Source of the DNA: Pedobacter sp.
Lineage (GTDB): Bacteria; Bacteroidota; Bacteroidia; Sphingobacteriales; Sphingobacteriaceae
NCBI GenBank assembly: GCA_031119475.1
Contig: JAVHXV010000002.1
Span: 186,001 to 250,000, forward strand
Direction: 5' to 3'
DNA: 64,000 nt
Under the pieces are notes generated by a model. It had not been told where the DNA came from, searched no databases, and worked only from the letters and a program-made list of their open reading frames with translations. Below, piece by piece: positions 1 through 9,029 of this stretch. A program made the translations under genes and the position numbers. Each line of letters starts with the position of its first letter. Position 1 is the first letter of the stretch.

Positions 1-1381
1 CTTGAACATCAATTATTCGGCTGCGGTAAGCAAAAATGAAAGTGAGGTTGCCACTTATGTATTCGACAACCTGAGCAATGCGGTTTCGCTTGTCGATTCG
101 TTGAGTACCCTGAACCATTCCATTAGCTTGAACCAAACCATCGGCCTCAATTACAACTATAACAACAAGACCATGCGCTACAACCTGGGGATTAATGCAA
201 GGCCTAACCTGCTCACCAGTGATTATGTGGAATTGGATAAAAAGATTGTAAACAACACGTTCACTTTTGCACCAAATCTCAATGTGAGCAAAACCTTCGA
301 TAAAAGCAAGACGCTGAGCATCAATTATAGTGGAGCAAGCGCCAATCCGAGTATTTATCAATTGCAACCGATCAGGAATACACAAAATCTGCAAAACGTG
401 GTTATTGGAAACCCTGATCTTAAATCGTCCTTTGTCCACAATTTAGGGGCAAGGTATAATTATGCCCATGTAAAATCGGGAACATCCCTACAGCTTGGCC
501 TTAACTTTTCGACTACCCAAAACGAGATTGTCAACAACGTGATGTTGGTGCCCGATACCCTGAACAGTTTGAAACAGGTAACCCGATATGAAAACGTAAA
601 TGGCAACTACACTGCCGGTGGAAATTATGCGTTAAATATTCCCTTATCGAAAAACAAGTTTGCCATTAATTATTCGGGTACGCTCAACTTTAGCAACCGG
701 GCCATTTTTATCAACAATGAGCGTAAAGCAAACCGTGGACTAAACCTTTCGCAGCGAATTGGAGGAAATATCATGCTGAAAAAATTTACCCTAAACAGCA
801 ATTTTAATTTCAGCAGCACCAACAACAGCAGTTCTATTGCCTCTTCTGGATTTATTGAGGGCCCCAGCTTAGGCTTTGGACAGATTACCGAAGCCACTTA
901 TTTTAGGAGCATCAACTATAGGGCCGACCTTAATGCTGCACTTAAACTAAAGTGGCTCAGTTTGCGTGGTGGGGCAAGCTTCAGCTCCAACCATAACAAT
1001 AATTTGGTTGGTGCGGCAGATTTCGGCGATATAGAAACCTATAACCTCAATCTTTCGGGCTCGTTTAAGGTCAGAAAATCCTTCTTTATCCATTTTAATT
1101 CTTCCAAGCGGATCAATAGTGGCTATACCTTGGCCAATGCCAATGTCAATCCGCTTATTTTAGGGCTAAGCCTGAACAAAACATTTTTAAAGAACAACGC
1201 ACTGAGTTTTACGGTCAGTGGCAGTGATATCCTAAACCAGGGCAACAATATTTCGAGGTATGTAATGGGCAATACGGTGGTAGATAGCCGTACCAACCAG
1301 CCCACGCGTATATTCTCGATGGGGCTGACCTATAACCTATCTAAGTTTGGAGGAAAAAATTATTATGTGGACCAAGATTAA
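1..1381 (+). CDS. Outer-membrane beta-barrel receptor, C-terminal part (5' end outside window)
   Basis: The frame is open from the window edge to TAA at 1379-1381, so the true start lies upstream; the TTG at position 2 is not a start. The visible ~459 residues are rich in alternating hydrophobic/polar strands and Asn/Ser/Gly turns, with stretches such as INYSGASANPSIYQLQP and LKLKWLSLRGG, the pattern of the C-terminal barrel of Bacteroidota TonB-dependent-receptor-like proteins (outer-membrane beta-barrel family 3, same family as the protein at 14469-16883). It would sit in the outer membrane. Its last 17 bases overlap the start of the TlpA-like gene, which suggests one transcript. The substrate cannot be read from this fragment. 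Confidence 0.75.
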   Translation, partial: LNINYSAAVSKNESEVATYVFDNLSNAVSLVDSLSTLNHSISLNQTIGLNYNYNNKTMRYNLGINARPNLLTSDYVELDKKIVNNTFTFAPNLNVSKTFDKSKTLSINYSGASANPSIYQLQPIRNTQNLQNVVIGNPDLKSSFVHNLGARYNYAHVKSGTSLQLGLNFSTTQNEIVNNVMLVPDTLNSLKQVTRYENVNGNYTAGGNYALNIPLSKNKFAINYSGTLNFSNRAIFINNERKANRGLNLSQRIGGNIMLKKFTLNSNFNFSSTNNSSSIASSGFIEGPSLGFGQITEATYFRSINYRADLNAALKLKWLSLRGGASFSSNHNNNLVGAADFGDIETYNLNLSGSFKVRKSFFIHFNSSKRINSGYTLANANVNPLILGLSLNKTFLKNNALSFTVSGSDILNQGNNISRYVMGNTVVDSRTNQPTRIFSMGLTYNLSKFGGKNYYVDQD

Positions 1382-1949
1382 GTTAACGAGGAGTACGCTC
1401 CTCAATGTATTATGGATTGCCGTGCTGGCCATTTTCTTGTTTGTTCCAAGCGCAAAAGCTGTGCTTATCGAAGGCTTAATGGAAATCGGGCTATTCAGTC
1501 CGCCCGAACCTTCCAAAAATGCCAAAGCTATTGGTACAGATTTGTCGGACATTAGATTTAAAAATGCAAAAGGAAATGTAGTAAGTTTGGCAGATTGCAG
1601 GGGGAAAGTAGTTTTTCTCAACTTTTGGGCCACTTGGTGTCCTCCATGTCGCGCTGAAATGTCATCTATCAATAAATTATATACACAGTTTAAGGATGAA
1701 GAAATGATTTTCCTGTTGGTAGATGCTGATGGGAATTTTGAAAAGGCCCAGGCCTATATGGACAGGAAAAAATATCAGCTTCCGGTTTATGCTTTTGCCA
1801 GCGATTTGCCCAAAGATATTTTTAAGGGAACCTTGCCCACTACACTGGTACTGGATAAACAAGGCAGGATTTCTCTTCATGGGGAGGGAGCGGCAGATTA
1901 TTCCAGCAAGAAATTTACCGATTTTATCCGTCTATTGTTGAAGAATTGA
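1365..1949 (+). CDS. TlpA-like thioredoxin-fold thiol:disulfide oxidoreductase
   Basis: About 194 residues. An N-terminal hydrophobic segment (residues ~10-32) serves as signal anchor, followed by a thioredoxin-like domain with the redox motif WCPPC at ~91-95 and the cis-proline region GTLPTTLVLD. This is the AhpC/TSA-Redoxin TlpA/ResA type, which acts on thiols outside the cytoplasm. The ATG at 1365 is preferred over the TTG at 1347 because GGAGG (1349-1353) lies 11 nt before it and the resulting N-terminus is a clean membrane anchor. It overlaps the stop of the upstream receptor by 17 nt. The specific substrate is unknown. Confidence 0.85.
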   Translation: MWTKIKLTRSTLLNVLWIAVLAIFLFVPSAKAVLIEGLMEIGLFSPPEPSKNAKAIGTDLSDIRFKNAKGNVVSLADCRGKVVFLNFWATWCPPCRAEMSSINKLYTQFKDEEMIFLLVDADGNFEKAQAYMDRKKYQLPVYAFASDLPKDIFKGTLPTTLVLDKQGRISLHGEGAADYSSKKFTDFIRLLLKN

Positions 1950-1971
1950 TGATTGGCATTTTTCGTTTATT

Positions 1972-1979
1972 TATCTTTG
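1972..1979 (+). promoter_or_regulatory. -7 element TATCTTTG just before a start codon
   Basis: TATCTTTG matches TAnnTTTG, the Bacteroidota primary-sigma -7 box. Its last base is 4 nt before the ATG at 1984, so transcription would begin at or next to the start codon. The upstream -33 box is weak (TTG at 1953-1955, 16-nt spacing). Confidence 0.4.
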
Positions 1980-1983
1980 TGCC

Positions 1984-2232
1984 ATGCAGCAACCATTTGA
2001 CTTAGCGATTGGAGAAATCAATTATGCTATTTTTCCAGAGGGAAACCAGACTTATGTAGTGTATCAGGATGGGAAGGAATATGCACAGATCCAAAAAGAC
2101 GAGGCCGAGCAGTGGATCAAGTTCGACAAGGAAACGGCCCTTCCAAATTTCGACTACGACGAAGAGATCAACCAATTGGGCAAACTGATCGAAAATTATA
2201 AGGAAGAACCAGAGGAAGAAGACGAAGAATGA
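1984..2232 (+). CDS. Small acidic conserved hypothetical protein
   Basis: An 82-residue soluble protein that begins MQQPFDLAIGEINYAIFPEG and ends in an acidic tail (EEPEEEDEE). No catalytic motif, signal peptide or membrane segment is visible, and I do not recognise a named family. A TATCTTTG element (1972-1979) matching the Bacteroidota -7 consensus sits only 4 nt before the ATG, which suggests its own promoter and a very short or absent leader. Codon use and composition look like those of real neighbouring genes. Confidence 0.7.
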   Translation: MQQPFDLAIGEINYAIFPEGNQTYVVYQDGKEYAQIQKDEAEQWIKFDKETALPNFDYDEEINQLGKLIENYKEEPEEEDEE

Positions 2233-2247
2233 TAAGCTCAGCGGAGA

Positions 2248-3051
2248 TTAATCTGGGCTTTTTACAGGGCATTCCTTTAAAAACTGTTCAAAATATTGGC
2301 CGAAAAGATCTAGCTCCTTTTTCAAACATTTTGATGTAATCACAGTGATTTCGTCTAATATGACAAATTTAAAGGGATCATATTTTGTTTTTCCGGTTGG
2401 GACTAATCTTTCTGTATATTGATGTTTAATCAGCTTGCTGTGATTTTTAGCATCAAGCGTCTTTGAGATAGAAAAATTGATATTCATCAAATCTTCATCG
2501 AATTGCAGTACTAAAGTATCCAGAAGATTTGTCTTTTTGTTCGGTACGATGAACTGCTCCGTTAATAATTTCCCTTTTTTGGAGATGGTAGGTTGTACAT
2601 CTCAACTCTGACTATAAAAAGGTTCGTTTTCATGGCTCAGGTTACTGTTTTTGATCAGCGAATCGATAAAAAACGGTTTACCTTTCCTCCCCAGGGTATC
2701 AAAATAAATTCCTTTCTGCTCTCCTTTCTTAATTACATAATACTTAAATGTTGTTCTGGTATAGACCGGAAGGTTGGTGCTATCGGCCTCGATCGTATCC
2801 CGATCATCGTTCGGATCAATATAGTCTGGTCGCATCGATTCATAATGTAAAGTCGGTATTTCATATAAAACCAGGTCATTCAAAAAAGCAATGCGATTGT
2901 CCGTGCCGAAATCTTCCATCTGGCCATTGGTAAAATACGTTTTTAATTTCGACTCAAAATTGATCACCTTCAAAGGCATGACCGATTTTTTCTGCCCAAA
3001 GCTGGAAAAAGAGCCGATTAAAAATAGGAGTATAAAAATGCAGCGTTTCAT
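2248..3051 (-). pseudogene. Secreted hypothetical protein interrupted by an in-frame TGA
   Basis: Read on the minus strand, the gene starts MKRCIFILLFLIGSFSSFG, a typical signal peptide (ATG at 3049-3051, better than the in-frame start at 3081). It runs 149 codons to a TGA at 2602-2604, then continues in the same frame with 117 sense codons (beginning DVQPTISKKGKLL) to the next stop at 2248. The downstream part has no credible start of its own before ~2490 and keeps normal composition, so this looks like one ~266-residue protein split by a single nonsense codon (for example TGG to TGA). The function is not recognised. A sequencing error or a truncated but functional protein remain possible. 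Confidence 0.65.
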
Positions 3052-3116
3052 TAGCAGCAAGTATAAACATAAAAACAGCAAAAGATCAGGATGTAAAAAA
3101 ATAGAACATCATATGG

Positions 3117-4658
3117 CTATCCCGTCCAACTCTCCCGGTCCAAACTTCTGTAATGGATGGCCTCAGCCAAATGCTCAATCTCGATATTTTCGCTTTCTGC
3201 CAGATCGGCTATGGTACGGGCCACTTTCAAGATCCGATCATAGGCCCTGGCAGAAAGTCCCAACCTTTCCATGGCCTGCTTGATCAGCGTTTGTCCATGG
3301 TCGTTGACCTGGCACAATTGCCGCACCATATTCGGACTCATCTGTGCATTGAAAAACAAGTTTTCAAGGCTGGCAAACCTCAGCTCCTGGATTTTCCTGG
3401 CTTTCATTACCCTTGTCCTGATCTCGCTGCTTTTTTCAGTTGCACGGGATGAAGACAGCGCCGTAAAATTGACAGGTGTAACTTCTACATGTAGATCGAT
3501 CCGATCCAACAGGGGTCCTGAAATCTTGCTCAGGTATTTTTGAACTATTCCGGGCGCGCAGATACAATCTTTTTCGGGGTGATTGTAAAATCCACATGGA
3601 CAGGGATTCATAGAAGCGATCAACATGAAACTTGAAGGATATTCGACCGAAAACCGCGCCCTTGAAATGCTTACCCGCCGATCTTCGAGTGGCTGCCGCA
3701 TCACTTCTAGCACAGCGCGCTTAAACTCTGGGAGTTCATCTAAAAAAAGCACCCCATTGTGAGCCAGGGAAATCTCTCCAGGCTGCGGATTGATTCCGCC
3801 GCCAACCAAAGCCACATCAGAAATGGTGTGGTGTGGTGCGCGGAACGGCCGCTCGGTCATCAACGCATTGGCCATGGGCAGCTTGCCCGCTACAGAATAG
3901 ATTTTAGTGCTCTCTAAAGCTTCTTGCAGGTTGAGCTGTGGCAAGATGGTAGGCAGGCGTTTGGCCAACATGGTCTTGCCTGCTCCTGGCGGACCGACCA
4001 GAATAACATTGTGCCCGCCTGCCGCGGCAATTTCCAGTGCCCGCTTGATGTTTTCCTGTCCTTTTACATCCGAGAAATCTTGTTCGTAATGGTTAAGCTG
4101 TCGATAAAACTCTGCTTTTGATTCGATCTTTACGGGAGCCGCTTCTACCTTTCCGCCCAAGAAATCAATCACCTCTGATAAAGTTTCCATGCCAAATACA
4201 CGAATGGCATCTACCAATGCGGCCTCCCGGCAATTGGCCTTGGGCAAGATAAATCCTTCAAAATTTTCTTCGGCGGCCTGTATGGCCAGAGGAAGCGCTC
4301 CCCGAATGCGTTGGATGCTCCCGTCCATAGACAGTTCGCCCATAATGAAGTAATTCCCAAGTTTGCGTATTTCTAGCTGGTTGGATGCAGCGAGAATGGC
4401 AATGGCAATCGGAAGGTCGTATGCCGAACCTTCCTTTCGGATATCGGCTGGTGCCAGGTTGATGACAATCTTTTGCCTCGGCATGCGATACCCTGACGCC
4501 GTAAGCGCACTTTCGATCCTGAACAGGCTTTCCTTAACCGCGCTGTCTGGCAAGCCCACCAGGAAATACCCAGGCTTGCCTCCACTCACATTGACCTCTA
4601 TGGTTATGGTCAATGCATCAACCCCGTACACTGCGCCACCAAATAATTTTCCAAGCAT
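3117..4658 (-). CDS. comM: YifB/ComM family Mg-chelatase-like AAA+ ATPase
   Basis: 513 residues from MLGKLFGGAVYG. Order: N-terminal ChlI-like/Lon-S5-fold domain (~1-170), AAA+ Mg-chelatase domain with Walker A GPPGAGKT (~222-229) and Walker B LFLDE (~304-308), a Cys cluster CPCG...CIC (~353-367), and a C-terminal Mg_chelatase_C domain with the ARAYDRILKVARTIADL signature. In other bacteria ComM is a hexameric helicase that aids branch migration in natural transformation; that role here is family knowledge. The ATG at 4658 is preferred over the one two codons upstream because family members begin MLxK. It is a single gene, with a long non-coding gap upstream. Confidence 0.9.
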   Translation of the reverse strand: MLGKLFGGAVYGVDALTITIEVNVSGGKPGYFLVGLPDSAVKESLFRIESALTASGYRMPRQKIVINLAPADIRKEGSAYDLPIAIAILAASNQLEIRKLGNYFIMGELSMDGSIQRIRGALPLAIQAAEENFEGFILPKANCREAALVDAIRVFGMETLSEVIDFLGGKVEAAPVKIESKAEFYRQLNHYEQDFSDVKGQENIKRALEIAAAGGHNVILVGPPGAGKTMLAKRLPTILPQLNLQEALESTKIYSVAGKLPMANALMTERPFRAPHHTISDVALVGGGINPQPGEISLAHNGVLFLDELPEFKRAVLEVMRQPLEDRRVSISRARFSVEYPSSFMLIASMNPCPCGFYNHPEKDCICAPGIVQKYLSKISGPLLDRIDLHVEVTPVNFTALSSSRATEKSSEIRTRVMKARKIQELRFASLENLFFNAQMSPNMVRQLCQVNDHGQTLIKQAMERLGLSARAYDRILKVARTIADLAESENIEIEHLAEAIHYRSLDRESWTG

Positions 4659-4860
4659 AATCACCTAATGTAGGCTTTAGAAAATGAGCAAAAAAATTTG
4701 ATGTGAAATATGAACATGATGGTTAAAAACATTGATTTGGGCTAAAAAAGGTTGCTTTAAAGCTAAACCGCACGATTTAATTGTGGCCATTGATCAGTGA
4801 GTTTTGATAAATGGCACAAGCGGATTGTTAGCCGAAATCGACGATAATTCAAGCCTCGTC

Positions 4861-4904
4861 CTCCGTCCATCCTCCGTCTATCTTCCGTCCATCTTCCGTT
4901 TTTT
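4861..4904. repeat. 11-bp degenerate tandem word array
   Basis: Four consecutive 11-bp units: CTCCGTCCATC, CTCCGTCTATC, TTCCGTCCATC, TTCCGTTTTTT. They are non-coding and differ from each other by one to a few bases. Confidence 0.8.
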
Positions 4905-4970
4905 CATACCAAGTGTAAGCTGGATATGAGATCATTTTAGCATGAATTTTAGGGCGCGATGAAATGAAAC

Positions 4971-5000
4971 AAAAAATCCCAATCATGAATTGATCGGGAT
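4971..5000 (-). terminator. Rho-independent terminator of ffh
   Basis: On the minus strand, ATCCCGATCAA pairs with TTGATTGGGAT-like DNA (one mismatch, small loop; 4976-5000) and is followed by a run of six Ts (4971-4976). It lies 84 nt past the ffh stop codon. Confidence 0.6.
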
Positions 5001-5030
5001 GGTGATATCAATATGTTTTTGCCAATTGAC

Positions 5031-5080
5031 TTTCAGCTTTGAGCTTTGAGCTTTCCGCTTTCGCCTTTCGCTTTCCGCTT
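5031..5080. repeat. Degenerate CTTTCCG/AGCTTTG word array at the ffh 3' end
   Basis: Successive short words (AGCTTTG, AGCTTTG, AGCTTTCCG, CTTTCGC, CTTTCGC, TTTCCGCTTCG) fill the DNA immediately after the ffh stop (5084-5086). The same vocabulary reappears at 44198-44247 after the azoR stop. Confidence 0.7.
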
Positions 5081-5083
5081 CGT

Positions 5084-6418
5084 CTACCTTTGTGGCATTT
5101 TCGGCATGTTCCTCATCATTTTTGCAGCAGCGGCTGGATTGGAGAATTGTTTCATTACTTTTCTCATGTCTTCAAACTGTTTGATCAGCTTGGTCACTTC
5201 TTCCACCTTGTGGCCGGAACCTTTGGCAATGCGCAACCTACGGCTTTGCTGAATGCTGTCTGGGTTTTCTTTTTCGAAAGGTGTCATCGATTGGATGATC
5301 GCTTCTACACTTTTGAAGGCATCATCGTCGATATCTACATTTTTCATCATCTTTCCTACACCTGGGATCATGCCCATCAGATCTTTCATGTTGCCCATTT
5401 TTTTGATCTGTTGGATCTGGTTGTAGAAATCGTTAAAATCGAATTTATTTTTGCGGATCTTTTTCTGGAGTTCGGCAGCTTCCTTCTCATCAAACTGTTG
5501 TTGTGCCCTTTCAACCAATGAAACCACATCGCCCATGCCCAAAATCCGCGAAGCCATACGGTCTGGATAAAAGACATCGAGTGCCTCCATCTTTTCGCCG
5601 GTACCAATAAACTTGATCGGCTTGTTCACGACCGACTTGATAGAAAGGGCCGCACCACCCCGGGTATCGCCATCTAACTTGGTCAATACGACACCAGTAA
5701 AGTCCAAACGATCGTTGAATACCTTGGCCGTGTTTACTGCATCCTGCCCGGTCATGGCGTCTACCACAAACAAAATCTCATGTGGCTTGGTCTGGGCCTT
5801 TACTTCAGAGATTTCATTCATCAGGCTTTCATCAATCGACAAACGGCCTGCAGTATCGATAATAATTACATTGTTGTTGTTCTTTTTACCTTCGGCGATA
5901 CCTTCTTGGGCGATACCCACAGGGTCTTTCGATTCGCTGTTGGCATATACTGGTACGCCGATCTGCTCGCCCAAGATCTGAAGCTGGTCTACCGCAGCAG
6001 GCCTGTATACATCGCCAGCTACCATCAAAGGTTTTTTTCCCTTATTTTTCAGGTGAAGGGCCAATTTACCTGTGAAGGTCGTTTTACCAGCTCCGTTCAG
6101 GCCGGCAATCAAGATGATGGTGGGATTGTTCTTTAAATCCAGGTCGGTCACTTCACCGCCCATTAAGGCAGCCAACTCATCGTTCATGACCTTGGTGAGC
6201 AATTGGCCTGGCGAAATCGCCGTCAATACGTTCTGGCCCAGAGCCTTTTCTTTTACTTCATCGGTAAACGATTTTGCTGTCTTGTAGTTTACATCGGCAT
6301 CTAATAAGGCTTTACGGATCTCTTTCATGGTCTCGGCCACGTTGATTTCAGTAATGCTTCCCTGTCCTTTTAATACCTTAAACGCGCGATCTAGCTTATC
6401 CTGTAAATTCTCAAACAT
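5084..6418 (-). CDS. ffh: Signal recognition particle GTPase Ffh
   Basis: 444 residues, the usual Ffh length. N domain (~1-90), G domain with G1 GLNGAGKTT (~106-114), DTAGR (~190s) and TKLDGD (~248), then a Met-rich M domain (~300-444) with many MxxM pairs and the tail MRNMPKMPQR that binds 4.5S RNA and signal sequences. With FtsY it directs nascent membrane and secreted proteins to SecYEG. A TACCTTTG -7 box on the minus strand (6457-6464) gives a leader of about 30 nt. It stands alone, divergent from the DUF5916 gene. Confidence 0.97.
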   Translation of the reverse strand: MFENLQDKLDRAFKVLKGQGSITEINVAETMKEIRKALLDADVNYKTAKSFTDEVKEKALGQNVLTAISPGQLLTKVMNDELAALMGGEVTDLDLKNNPTIILIAGLNGAGKTTFTGKLALHLKNKGKKPLMVAGDVYRPAAVDQLQILGEQIGVPVYANSESKDPVGIAQEGIAEGKKNNNNVIIIDTAGRLSIDESLMNEISEVKAQTKPHEILFVVDAMTGQDAVNTAKVFNDRLDFTGVVLTKLDGDTRGGAALSIKSVVNKPIKFIGTGEKMEALDVFYPDRMASRILGMGDVVSLVERAQQQFDEKEAAELQKKIRKNKFDFNDFYNQIQQIKKMGNMKDLMGMIPGVGKMMKNVDIDDDAFKSVEAIIQSMTPFEKENPDSIQQSRRLRIAKGSGHKVEEVTKLIKQFEDMRKVMKQFSNPAAAAKMMRNMPKMPQR

Positions 6419-6456
6419 ATGTCTTATCTAAAAAATGTCCCATTGGACCTCAGGCA

Positions 6457-6464
6457 CAAAGGTA
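6457..6464 (-). promoter_or_regulatory. -7 element of the ffh promoter
   Basis: The minus-strand reading is TACCTTTG, an exact TAnnTTTG match, 38 nt before the ffh ATG. No good -33 box is seen at the expected distance. Confidence 0.45.
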
Positions 6465-6590
6465 TTAATTTTGGACGATACTTCTACACACACAAGCGCC
6501 ATCGTGTCTGATAAATGGATGATATATTTATTTTCTGGTTGCTGCAACATTTCCCATCTTTATGCAGTCTTATCTGTGTTAATAAAGACT

Positions 6591-9023
6591 ATGAAACTAA
6601 CCCTGACCACGCTGTTGCTCACTTTGGGCATGGCCTGTGCTTTTGCGCAAAATGGCAAGCCCAAAAAAATCGTCCGTGCCCAGCGGACTGCGGCAAGCCC
6701 TAAAATAGACGGCGTGCTTGATGACGAGGTGTGGAACGGCGTGCCGATAGCAACAGATTTTATTGAACTTAGGCCAGTTCCGGGGCGCTTGGAAACCCGT
6801 GATGGCCGAACCGAAGTTAAGATCATTTATGATGATTATGCGGTCTATATTTCGGCCAGGATGTTCGATAAGCCGGATAGCGTGGTGCATGAATTGGTCT
6901 CTCGGGACCAGATCGGCAATGCAGATTTTTTGGGCGTAGTTTTCGATACTTTTTTGGACGGCGTAAATGGCTATGGCTTTTTTGTAACGGCCGCCGGCGT
7001 GCAGTTTGATGCCAAATATTCCTTGATCGGAGGGGAAGACCCGAGCTGGAACGCCGTATGGGAAAGTAGCGTAAAGCTGGATGATCAGGGATGGACCGCA
7101 GAAATGAAAATTCCCTATTCTGCGCTGCGGTTTTCAAGTAAGGAAATCCAGAACTGGGGATTTAACATCACCAGAAAACGTACGGGGACCAACAGACAGA
7201 CCTTCTGGAATTTTGTAGATCCCAAGGTCGATGGGTTCATTAACCAGAGCGGAGTGCTCGAAGGCCTGAAGAACATCAAAGCGCCGCTACGCTTATCTTT
7301 TTCTCCATATGTATCTACCCTGATCAGCCATTACCCGTACAATACGCCAGGCGTTAAAAATACCCAGACATCGATTAACGGGGGAATGGATCTAAAATAT
7401 GGGATCAACCAAAGCTTTACCTTGGACATGACCTTGATCCCGGATTTCGGCCAGGTACAAAGTGACTATCGGGTGCTGAACCTTACTCCATTCGAAGTTA
7501 AGTTTAACGAAAACCGACAGTTCTTTACAGAAGGCACCGAGCTGTTCAATAAGGGCGATCTTTTCTATTCCAAACGGATCGGCTCTATTCCATCTTACTT
7601 TGACCGGAGTGGGCTCAAGGCCGGAGATAAGGTCATTAAAGATCCACAGGAGGGAAAAGTATTAAATGCAACAAAGATTTCAGGGCGCACCGCCGGTGGA
7701 CTTGGGATTGGTGTATTCAATGCGGTTACCAATAAGATGTACACCGAAGTAGAAGATGCCAGCGGGAACAGGAGGGCTTTCGAAAGCCAGCCCCTCACCA
7801 ATTATAACATTTTTGTGCTTGACCAATCGCTCAAGAACAACAGTTCGATCAGCGTAATCAATACCAATGTACTTCGCCAGGGGAGTGCCTACGATGCCAA
7901 TGTGAGTGCCGCGCTCTTTAACATCAACGATAAAAAGAACAGGTACTATGTAGATGGCGCGGGAAAAATGAGCTATGTTACGGCAGAGCCGATCAAAGAT
8001 GCCCGTTATGGCTATAGCTATACCTTCAGCACCGGAAAGAAAAGTGGCACTTTTACTTTTGAGTATGAGCAGGAATTTGCCGATACGCATTTTGATCCCT
8101 CAGATATGGGATTTTATACCAACAATAACTTTTTCGATCAATCGCTCGAATTTGGCTACAATGTTTTTAAACCTAGCAAATGGTACAACTCCATTGAGGC
8201 CTGGCTTTATGTCGAATATTCGAGGCGATTTAAGCCTGGGGATTTCCAAAACTTCAGGATTTCTCCAGGGGCTGAGATCCAGTTTAAAAACCTATGGTCA
8301 ATGGATATCGAAACCGATTATGGGGCAAAAGGTAACGATTTTTATGAATCTAGAAGTGGGGGCATCTACCAAACGCCGCAGTTTTATCGATTTGCAGTTT
8401 ATGTGAATTCGAACAGGGCAAAGCGCTATAATTATGGCGGAAATTTTAAAATGATCCAGTATCCCGACCTGCATGGGGCAGAATACAACTATTATATCTA
8501 TCAGAACCTGAGGATCAATGACCGCCTATCATTTGGGCTGGACCTCAACTTTAATCCAAACTATAATGCCGTAAACTGGGTCGGCTTTAATGGTAGTCAG
8601 GCCATTTTCTCCAGCTACGACCGCAATACGGTTGAAAATACGCTCGATGCCAAATATAGTTTCAGCAATAAAATGGGCATACAGCTGGGCGTAAGACATT
8701 ATTGGTCTGACAGAAGGAACAAAGATTTTTATGTGCTCAACACCGATGGAACCTTATCGTCCTATTCGGGAACGGCACTGAGCAATGTAGATCGCAACTA
8801 TAACGTTTTTAACATCGATCTGTCTTATGTGTGGCAGTTTACACCGGGCAGTGAGCTGAGCATTACCTATAAGGATGCGGCAGAAACCAACGAACAGTTC
8901 CTGACCAGAAGGTATGACCGTAATTTTAACAAGGTCTTGTCGGGCCCACAGAACAATAGCCTATCCATTAAGGTGCTGTATTATATCGATTACCTGAATC
9001 TGAAGAAGAAAAAGAGTAAATAG
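6591..9023 (+). CDS. DUF5916 outer-membrane protein with CBM9-like N-terminal domain
   Basis: 810 residues from MKLTLTTLLLTLGMACAFAQ, a clear signal peptide; the frame is open upstream to 6435 but that extension has no signal character. Residues ~25-220 (PKIDGVLDDEVWNGVP, IIYDDYAVYISARMFD) resemble the carbohydrate-binding family 9-like domain that precedes DUF5916 barrels. The rest is strand-rich with aromatic-ending segments typical of an outer-membrane beta barrel (TEGTELFNKGDLFYSKRIG is a family signature). Its role is unknown; proteins of this group are often found near peptidases and surface polysaccharide genes. It is monocistronic, divergent from ffh. Confidence 0.85.
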   Translation: MKLTLTTLLLTLGMACAFAQNGKPKKIVRAQRTAASPKIDGVLDDEVWNGVPIATDFIELRPVPGRLETRDGRTEVKIIYDDYAVYISARMFDKPDSVVHELVSRDQIGNADFLGVVFDTFLDGVNGYGFFVTAAGVQFDAKYSLIGGEDPSWNAVWESSVKLDDQGWTAEMKIPYSALRFSSKEIQNWGFNITRKRTGTNRQTFWNFVDPKVDGFINQSGVLEGLKNIKAPLRLSFSPYVSTLISHYPYNTPGVKNTQTSINGGMDLKYGINQSFTLDMTLIPDFGQVQSDYRVLNLTPFEVKFNENRQFFTEGTELFNKGDLFYSKRIGSIPSYFDRSGLKAGDKVIKDPQEGKVLNATKISGRTAGGLGIGVFNAVTNKMYTEVEDASGNRRAFESQPLTNYNIFVLDQSLKNNSSISVINTNVLRQGSAYDANVSAALFNINDKKNRYYVDGAGKMSYVTAEPIKDARYGYSYTFSTGKKSGTFTFEYEQEFADTHFDPSDMGFYTNNNFFDQSLEFGYNVFKPSKWYNSIEAWLYVEYSRRFKPGDFQNFRISPGAEIQFKNLWSMDIETDYGAKGNDFYESRSGGIYQTPQFYRFAVYVNSNRAKRYNYGGNFKMIQYPDLHGAEYNYYIYQNLRINDRLSFGLDLNFNPNYNAVNWVGFNGSQAIFSSYDRNTVENTLDAKYSFSNKMGIQLGVRHYWSDRRNKDFYVLNTDGTLSSYSGTALSNVDRNYNVFNIDLSYVWQFTPGSELSITYKDAAETNEQFLTRRYDRNFNKVLSGPQNNSLSIKVLYYIDYLNLKKKKSK

Positions 9024-9029
9024 GTAACT

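Larger units (their letters stand above)
4665..5083. other. Non-coding gap between comM and ffh
   Basis: No credible gene. It holds A/T-rich comM upstream DNA, an 11-bp tandem word array (4861-4904), a hairpin terminator for ffh (4971-5000, minus strand) and a second word array (5031-5080) that ends a few bases short of the ffh stop codon. Both comM and ffh read leftward, so the comM promoter should lie in the 4665-4850 part. Confidence 0.7.

Noticed and set aside
5031..5080. Possible CRISPR-like array in short repeated words (also at 14100, 44198 and 45330)
   Set aside because: Units are 7-17 bp, degenerate and contiguous, without unique spacers of constant length, and no cas gene is near.
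5039..5521. 160-codon plus-strand frame over the ffh 3' end
   Set aside because: Its Phe/His-rich translation is the reverse of the Met/Lys-rich M domain of Ffh.
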